Shown here piece by piece: positions 4,658 through 8,748 of a DNA stretch of 8,748 nucleotides. A model generated the notes under the pieces. The model did no database searches and was not told the DNA's origin. It was given only the letters and a program-made list of their open reading frames with translations. Within the stretch, counting starts at the first letter, position 1. The number at the start of each line of letters is the position of its first letter. The stretch spans positions 1-8,748 of the forward strand of contig JAKSQG010000070.1 in the NCBI GenBank assembly GCA_024404275.1, written 5' to 3'. The position numbers were made by a program, and so were the translations under genes. Source of the DNA: Clostridia bacterium (GTDB lineage: Bacteria; Bacillota; Clostridia; Christensenellales; Aristaeellaceae).

Positions 4658-6946
4658 ATGAAACGAAAAAGTCTGCTCGCGGTGCTGATGATCGCTGTAC
4701 TGCTGCTGTCATCCTTGTCCACCGCGCTGGCTGCGGCAACCCCTACGCATAACAAACACGATTGGGGCCCCCGTTCGGAAGAATACCCCGCCACCTGCAC
4801 CGAACCCGGCATGGAAAAGGCCACCTGCGAGGTTTGCCATGAGACCAAGTACTGGTATACCGAGGCACTTGGACACGATTGGGGCGATTGGCATGTGGTC
4901 ACCCCTGCCGAAATCGGCAAGGAAGGCCTTGAGCAGCGCGAATGCAACCGCTGCGGTCTGCAGGAAAGCCACATCATTCCCCCGCTGCAGGAAATGGACC
5001 GCAACCCCGGCTGCTGGCTGGAGCTGGTCTCCGCCACTCAGCCGCAAAAAGAAGGCGACGTCGTTCATTCCGTCTGGAAGCTGACCAACACAGGCAATGT
5101 GGATGCGTGTTTCAACAGCTTTGCTTTCAAGGATGCCCATGATGACTGGCCCAAATACATCAGCTATGTTGAAAATGAGGGTACCGGCAGCTTCAACTGC
5201 ATTGACGGCGGTCAGTATCTGCTGTATGAGATCGATTTTGAAGTCACTGCTGATGACGCCGCTTCGGGCAGCGTTTATCGTACCCTGCAGGAGTTTGGCT
5301 CCCTGGCATATGCAAACCCGAATGATAGCGAATTCGCGTACAATGTTGACGACCCCATCGATTCCAACATTGCCGTACTGGAGCTGCCGCTTCTGCCCGA
5401 TACCGGTATGCTCACCGTGACCAAGACCATCATCGATCAGCCCAATGATCCCAACGGTTTTGCGGAAAATGAGGTCATTCACTACCTGATCACCGTCACC
5501 AATGATACGTCCTTCGCTTTCAACGAGACCGTTGTTTTTGACTCCCTGTACAACTGGCAGATCCCGCTGACCAAGCTGGGACCGATGGCCCCCGGCGAGA
5601 CACTCTCCTGCACCTTTGACTACACCGTTACGCCGTGGGATGTGGATATGGGGCTGAAGCTTCTCAACACGGCGCTGGTGGAAGGGCATTACGATCCGGA
5701 TAACATCATCATCGGTTCCGCCGAGGTGGAGTGCCCTCTGATTCCTTCCGAGCGCACGGTTTCCGCTCTGCTGGAAAAGCAAGTCATGAACCTTCCCAGC
5801 CGCGGCTACTATGAGCCCGGCGAGGAGATCACCTATTACATCACGCTGACCAACACCGGCAGCACCGCTTTCCTCACAGCCGATATCTATGATTCGCAGG
5901 TATCCGGCTGTCTCGACACCTTCCCCATGATGCAGCCCAGCGACAGCCTCACGACCTTCCACCGGTACACGACCGTTGAGGCTGACCTTGGAACAGAAAT
6001 CTACAACACCGCCTTCGCGACCGTCTACACCGTGGACGGCACTGCCTTCCCGGTAACCTCCAACACCGTCAAGAGCCCCGTCGGTCGGGAGATCTTTGAC
6101 GATGACCATGACGAGTTCCACCCGCCTGTGAGCGGTGATGACAGCTGTGTGCGCACGCTGGTGGCATGCGGCGACGCCGGTTACACCTACGAGCTGCACT
6201 TCTGCGGTACGCACTCCCCCATTCAGAAGAACGTCCGTGTCATGATTCCCGCCAACGCTTCCCCTGAGGTGGAAGCCAGCGCCTGGGAGTATGCCGCTGC
6301 CTTCTGGAAGGAAGCCGCCGAACAGCTCTATACCGAACTGCGGACCTCCGCGAAGGGTACGATCCCCACTGTCATCATGGAAGAGCAGCTGACCTTTACC
6401 GCCATGACCGAAAACCTGGCCGCGGCGCTGAAGAGCACGATGCCCGACCATCCCGAAAAGGCCGCTTATCAGATTGCCCGCTTGTGGGAAAACAAAGTGG
6501 TCGATCTGTGCTGGCTCATCCATCACGGCGGAGAGCAGCGTCCTGACCTGCTGAAGGATATCTCCGCTCTCTGCACCGCCTGCACGGACTGCGGCATCGC
6601 AGTGGTTGAAAGCGAAGATGCCCGTGAAGTGTATCAGGTCGCCCTGTGCAAAGACCACGTCAGCACCGATACGCTGTGCAAGACCATGCTGCAGAGCAGC
6701 GGCAGCAGCGTGTGGGGCATTGGCGCCGGTCTGTGGCAGTGTGAAGCCACCAAGCTGTTTGAAGGCGTTTGGAAGAATGCCGCCAGCGAAAACAAGCCGC
6801 TTGTCCGTGCAGCTGCCGCCACCTTCAACACCTGGCTGAATGCGCAGCGCGCCCTGTACGGCTGCGTGTATGACACCGCCGTCGTCGAGGAGATCACCGC
6901 CCGCACCGCGATGGAATTTGTCAGCACCCTGTGCGCTGAAAACTGA
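4658..6946 (+). CDS. Secreted multidomain protein: Cys repeats, DUF11-like repeats, duplicated Cys-rich C-terminus
   Basis: This 762-residue exported protein has no known function. The start is fixed by AAGGAGG 7 bases upstream. Residues 1-26 are a Sec signal peptide (M-K-R-K, a hydrophobic stretch, A-L-A before A-A). Residues 34-110 are two 38-39-residue repeats, each opening with H-D-W-G and holding a C-x2-C pair (57/60 and 96/99). Residues 113-245 look like a beta-sandwich. Residues 250-360 and 367-472 are two DUF11-like repeats (L-T-V-T-K ... V-I-H-Y-L-I-T-V-T-N, and L-E-K-Q-V ... I-T-Y-Y-I-T-L-T-N). After an acidic linker (479-487), residues 497-759 form a helical, cysteine-rich region with 12 Cys that appears internally duplicated and recalls LprI/DUF1311-like domains. 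No transmembrane anchor, SLH domain or C-terminal sorting signal follows, so it is probably released or held non-covalently. A poor -10 (TATATT, 4590-4595) lies upstream. An adhesive or ligand-binding surface role is conceivable but unproven. Confidence 0.88.
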   Translation: MKRKSLLAVLMIAVLLLSSLSTALAAATPTHNKHDWGPRSEEYPATCTEPGMEKATCEVCHETKYWYTEALGHDWGDWHVVTPAEIGKEGLEQRECNRCGLQESHIIPPLQEMDRNPGCWLELVSATQPQKEGDVVHSVWKLTNTGNVDACFNSFAFKDAHDDWPKYISYVENEGTGSFNCIDGGQYLLYEIDFEVTADDAASGSVYRTLQEFGSLAYANPNDSEFAYNVDDPIDSNIAVLELPLLPDTGMLTVTKTIIDQPNDPNGFAENEVIHYLITVTNDTSFAFNETVVFDSLYNWQIPLTKLGPMAPGETLSCTFDYTVTPWDVDMGLKLLNTALVEGHYDPDNIIIGSAEVECPLIPSERTVSALLEKQVMNLPSRGYYEPGEEITYYITLTNTGSTAFLTADIYDSQVSGCLDTFPMMQPSDSLTTFHRYTTVEADLGTEIYNTAFATVYTVDGTAFPVTSNTVKSPVGREIFDDDHDEFHPPVSGDDSCVRTLVACGDAGYTYELHFCGTHSPIQKNVRVMIPANASPEVEASAWEYAAAFWKEAAEQLYTELRTSAKGTIPTVIMEEQLTFTAMTENLAAALKSTMPDHPEKAAYQIARLWENKVVDLCWLIHHGGEQRPDLLKDISALCTACTDCGIAVVESEDAREVYQVALCKDHVSTDTLCKTMLQSSGSSVWGIGAGLWQCEATKLFEGVWKNAASENKPLVRAAAATFNTWLNAQRALYGCVYDTAVVEEITARTAMEFVSTLCAEN
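4757..4987 (+). repeat. Two tandem HDWG / C-x2-C protein repeats
   Basis: Residues 34-72 and 73-110 of the secreted protein are tandem copies. Both begin H-D-W-G. Both carry a Glu-x-Gly-x-Glu type turn before a C-x2-C pair (E-V-C and N-R-C). The first copy has one extra Cys (47). Such repeats are common near the N-terminus of clostridial surface proteins; metal binding by the paired cysteines is possible but not shown. Confidence 0.65.
5405..6073 (+). repeat. Two DUF11-like beta-sandwich repeats
   Basis: Residues 250-360 and 367-472 share the order K-[TQ]-[IV] (256-258, 374-376), then E-[NE]-[EV]-I-x-Y-x-I-T-[VL]-T-N (270-282, 389-399), then a Phe-rich strand, a P-[GS]-[ED]-[ST]-L turn (312-316, 427-431) and a closing L-x-N-T-A / I-Y-N-T-A strand (335-339, 448-452). 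This is the pattern of DUF11 and related Ig-like stalk modules in bacterial surface proteins. Confidence 0.7.
6146..6934 (+). repeat. Duplicated Cys-rich helical domain (two copies)
   Basis: Copy A (residues 497-622) and copy B (639-759) share the same order. Each has a C...C opening, then a C-x2-H (C516/H519 and C664/H667), then W with an L-[YF] pair (W550, 557-558; W693, 700-701), then a central Phe helix (F580, F723), and an ending I-[AT]-A-R-...-L-C type helix (Cys618, Cys759). The distance from the opening Cys to the final Cys is 114 residues in both (504-618 and 645-759). Sequence identity is low, so the duplication is old. Confidence 0.6.
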
Positions 6947-6963
6947 GTTTCTGACACATGACA

Positions 6964-6999
6964 AAAGGTACTGCCGTTTGAAAAAGCGGCAGTACCTTT
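6964..6999 (+). terminator. Hairpin terminator after the secreted-protein gene
   Basis: A 16-bp stem (AAAGGTACTGCCGTTT with its complement at 6984-6999, one G-U pair) is capped by a GAAA tetraloop and starts 17 bases past the stop codon. The downstream tract (CTGTTTGG) is only partly T-rich, so termination may be less complete than at the other sites. The stem itself is very stable. Confidence 0.7.
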
Positions 7000-7022
7000 C
7001 TGTTTGGGGCATTTGTTTTTTC

Positions 7023-7051
7023 TTGACGGCGTCCTTCGGTTTTGCTATGAT
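7023..7051 (+). promoter_or_regulatory. Promoter for the PHP phosphoesterase gene
   Basis: TTGACG (7023-7028), a 17-base spacer and TATGAT (7046-7051) form a near-consensus sigma-A promoter. The start point would be near 7058, leaving a leader of about 30 bases with the GGAG site. The gene is therefore transcribed on its own. Confidence 0.8.
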
Positions 7052-7089
7052 GAGCGCAAGCCTTTTGTGTATGAAAGGAGACGGTAAAA

Positions 7090-7935
7090 ATGAAGATCAC
7101 CCATGACCTGCACATTCACACCACGCTGTCTTCCTGCTGCAAGGATACGGAAGCAACGGTTCAGCATTATATGGAAAAAGCCCGTCAGCTGGGACTTGAT
7201 AAGATCGCTTTCACCGACCATCTGTGGGACAGTGTCATCCCGCTGGGCAACGAATGGTACCGTCCGCAGGACGTCGCTCATGTGCTGCAGCTGAAGCAGA
7301 CAGTGGAAGACGCCCGAAAGGAAGCGGATACCCCTCGCATCCTGTTCGGCTGTGAAACGGAATACGATTACGCGCACCGTGCCCCTGCCCTGACAGAGGA
7401 AGCCGCCGCGCAGTTTGATATCGTGCTTTTCCCCAACTCCCATACGCACCTGACCACGCCTGACGGACTGCGGGATGATAAAAAGGCGCATGCCCGGTTC
7501 ATGTTTGACGCCTTTATGGACGCGGTGAACAGCCCCGTTTCCCGTTACATCACGGTGATGGCGCATCCCTTCATGGCGGTCTGCTGTCCGTACGACAACA
7601 GGGAGCTGCTGCCGCTGCTGTCGGACAATCAGTACAGGGAGTGCTTCAGTGCCGCGAAGGAAAAGAACATCGCCATAGAAATCAACATGTCCAACTTCAA
7701 GCGGCACAACCGTGCGGAAAACCCGCTGACCGAATTTGTGTACGACCTGCCCGCCTTGTACGATGACCCCATTCTGCATCTGTTTGAACTGGCCAAGGAA
7801 TGCGGCTGTCGCTTCACCTTCGGCTCCGACGCACACGCCGTATCAACGCCGTCGCTCAATCACTGGCACGCGACCTATATGATTGCTGAGCTGCTGGGGC
7901 TGACGGACGACGATATTGCGGATATTGCCAAATAA
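7090..7935 (+). CDS. PHP-domain metallophosphoesterase (histidinol-phosphatase type)
   Basis: This is a 281-residue, probably cytoplasmic, metal-dependent phosphoesterase of the PHP superfamily. The full ligand set of the trinuclear site is visible: H-I-H (8-10), T-D-H (42-44), the E of G-C-E-T-E (89), N-S-H-T-H (116-120), A-H-P (158-160) and S-D-A-H (246-249). Relatives include HisK-type histidinol-phosphatase, YcdX-like phosphatases and the PHP domains of DNA polymerases. No his genes are nearby, so the biosynthetic role is uncertain and a general phosphoesterase call is safer. The ATG is preceded by AAAGGAG at 9 bases. The gene has its own promoter, stands alone and ends at a two-way terminator facing the next gene. 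Confidence 0.88.
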   Translation: MKITHDLHIHTTLSSCCKDTEATVQHYMEKARQLGLDKIAFTDHLWDSVIPLGNEWYRPQDVAHVLQLKQTVEDARKEADTPRILFGCETEYDYAHRAPALTEEAAAQFDIVLFPNSHTHLTTPDGLRDDKKAHARFMFDAFMDAVNSPVSRYITVMAHPFMAVCCPYDNRELLPLLSDNQYRECFSAAKEKNIAIEINMSNFKRHNRAENPLTEFVYDLPALYDDPILHLFELAKECGCRFTFGSDAHAVSTPSLNHWHATYMIAELLGLTDDDIADIAK

Positions 7936-7941
7936 ACAAAA

Positions 7942-7974
7942 AACAGGAAGGCCAAATGGTCTTCCTGTTGTTTT
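7942..7974. terminator. Bidirectional terminator between convergent genes
   Basis: A 12-bp stem (AACAGGAAGGCC with GGTCTTCCTGTT, one G-U pair) closes an AAAT loop. TTTT follows on the plus strand (7971-7974), and a run of six U precedes TTG on the minus-strand transcript. It lies between the stop codons of the PHP gene and the convergent minus-strand gene, and can serve both. Confidence 0.85.
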
Positions 7975-7975
7975 G

Positions 7976-8748
7976 TTATCCTCTGTGGGGAGCGCCGAAA
8001 TCCCGACCGGGGACGGGGTGCTGCGCTTCTTTTTTGGAATCGCGCGGCATGCCGTTTTCAGGACGGGGCTGCGGGGCTTTTTTGTTATCCTGCATGGCGC
8101 CGCTTTCGGGGCGGGGCTGCGGAGCCTGAAGTGCCGGCTGGGGAGCGCGGGACTGCGCACCCATGCTGGAAACGGTGTGCGTCTTCTGCGCGGGAGCAGG
8201 TGCCGGGGCGGGAGCGGGAGCCGTCACATGGTGCTTGGGACCCACTTCCTGCGGAGCGGGCGTCGGCTCATCGGCTCCCATGGGCATGCTCGTTTGAGGT
8301 GCCATGCTGTGCGGTGCATGCGCCTGCACATGATGCACCGGCGCTGCAACCGTTTCATGCGGCATCGGCGGGGGCGGCGGCAGCGGGTCAGAGGGACGCG
8401 GCGGGGACATCATCTCCGGCTCAAAGCCCAGCGCCTGCTGGATGGCCGTACCGGTCTTCACAGCGTTCCAGTATTCCTCCGCGTCGTCACCGGAAACAGA
8501 AGAGCCCAGGTTCAGGGTCATGTTGTCGAACCACGGGAAATCCACCGTCAGTTCCACTTCGATATTATAATTATATTCATAGCGGCGCGGTTCATAGGAC
8601 ACCATATGACCGTCCTTGTCGCGCATTCTCAGCTCACTGCGGCTCTCACGCACCTCCAGACGGCACTCCCGAACGGATTCCACGCTCAACACATCGGGGT
8701 TTTCATTGCGCCAATTGCGGGCATTGCCGATCAGGAACCAGCCCTGAC
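7976..8748 (-). CDS. DUF4428-like protein with Pro/Ala/His-rich tail (partial, 5' end beyond window)
   Basis: The frame is open to the right edge and shows the last 256 residues; the internal GTG and ATG codons near 8692 are not needed as starts. The visible first part (Q-G-W-F-L-I-G-N-A-R-N-W, then N-P-D-V-L-S-V-x-S-V-x-E-C, R-D-K-D-G, R-R-Y-x-Y-x-Y and F-P-W-F-D) matches the beta-rich region that follows the N-terminal zinc ribbon in DUF4428 proteins of Clostridia, as I recall that family. The zinc ribbon itself would be outside the window. From about residue 112 the sequence becomes low-complexity: P-P-P-P-P, His-rich pairs, five Ala-Pro units in a row, and a 16-residue tandem repeat at the end. 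There is no membrane segment or signal in the part seen. The function of the family is unknown, and the tail length looks specific to this protein. Confidence 0.72.
   Translation of the reverse strand, partial: QGWFLIGNARNWRNENPDVLSVESVRECRLEVRESRSELRMRDKDGHMVSYEPRRYEYNYNIEVELTVDFPWFDNMTLNLGSSVSGDDAEEYWNAVKTGTAIQQALGFEPEMMSPPRPSDPLPPPPPMPHETVAAPVHHVQAHAPHSMAPQTSMPMGADEPTPAPQEVGPKHHVTAPAPAPAPAPAQKTHTVSSMGAQSRAPQPALQAPQPRPESGAMQDNKKAPQPRPENGMPRDSKKEAQHPVPGRDFGAPHRG
7979..8125 (-). repeat. Tandem 16-residue repeats at the protein C-terminus
   Basis: Two in-frame 48-base copies (8078-8125 and 8030-8077) encode APQPRPESGAMQDNKK and APQPRPENGMPRDSKK. A degenerate third copy ends the protein (E-A-Q-H-P-V-P-G-R-D-F-G). 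The basic K-K at the end of each unit and the conserved P-x-P-R-P core stand out. DNA identity is high enough to suggest a fairly recent duplication. Confidence 0.75.

Noticed and set aside
4616..4661. A small hairpin (GCGGA-TTTA-TCCGC) and a 9-codon mini-frame (ATG 4632, stop overlapping the secreted-protein ATG)
   Set aside because: The mini-frame has no ribosome site, and its codons simply cover the Shine-Dalgarno of the real gene. The 5-bp hairpin is too small to call a regulator without conservation.
5393..5407. L-P-D-T-G (residues 246-250 of the secreted protein), which resembles a sortase motif
   Set aside because: It is internal and followed by more than 500 residues of folded sequence, with no hydrophobic segment and basic tail after it, so it cannot act as a sorting signal.
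4709..7012. A 767-codon open frame on the minus strand opposite the secreted-protein gene
   Set aside because: It is a shadow of the real gene: no ribosome site, no recognisable domain, and a composition typical of antisense reading in GC-rich DNA. The plus-strand frame has a signal peptide and domains.

Overview
The window looks like a chromosomal stretch of a GC-rich, anaerobic, gut-type member of the Clostridia (Oscillospiraceae/Christensenellales-like). That placement is an inference from four things: strong AGGAGG-type Shine-Dalgarno sites; a NitT/TauT-like binding protein of the 'LKGPTAMGL' type; a DUF4428-like protein; and a secreted protein with 'HDWG...C-x2-C' repeats. No phage, insertion sequence, CRISPR array, tRNA or rRNA was seen, and no gene-free stretch exceeds about 150 bases.

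Left block (1-3093, all minus strand). Read in the direction of transcription, it holds a membrane-anchored cyclophilin-type peptidyl-prolyl isomerase, then a Crp/Fnr-family regulator joined to it by an ATGA overlap, then a hairpin with a U-tract. After the hairpin comes a NitT/TauT-like ABC transporter: a periplasmic-type binding protein and an inner-membrane permease that runs off the left edge. The ATPase would be expected just beyond that edge. The hairpin is a perfect 26-base inverted repeat. It can serve as the terminator of the regulator gene, but it is also centred about 41.5 bases upstream of the start point predicted from a perfect TATAAT that lacks a recognisable -35. That is the classic position for class II activation by a Crp/Fnr protein, so the regulator may control the transporter through this repeat. 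This is the most testable regulatory idea in the window.

Middle block (3109-4576, plus strand). A near-consensus promoter drives a two-gene operon with an ATGA overlap: a diacylglycerol kinase-type lipid kinase starting at TTG, and a MutT-type Nudix hydrolase. A strong intrinsic terminator ends it.

Next (4658-6999, plus strand) is a 762-residue secreted protein of unknown function. It has a signal peptide, two Cys-x2-Cys repeats, two DUF11-like beta-sandwich repeats, and a cysteine-rich helical C-terminal region that looks internally duplicated. This duplicated region is the least explained coding sequence in the window. A hairpin follows the gene.

Right block. A plus-strand PHP-family metallophosphoesterase (histidinol-phosphatase type) has its own TTGACG-17-TATGAT promoter. 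It converges on a minus-strand gene that enters from the right edge and resembles the C-terminal part of DUF4428 proteins, with a long Pro/Ala/His-rich tail. A two-way terminator separates the two.
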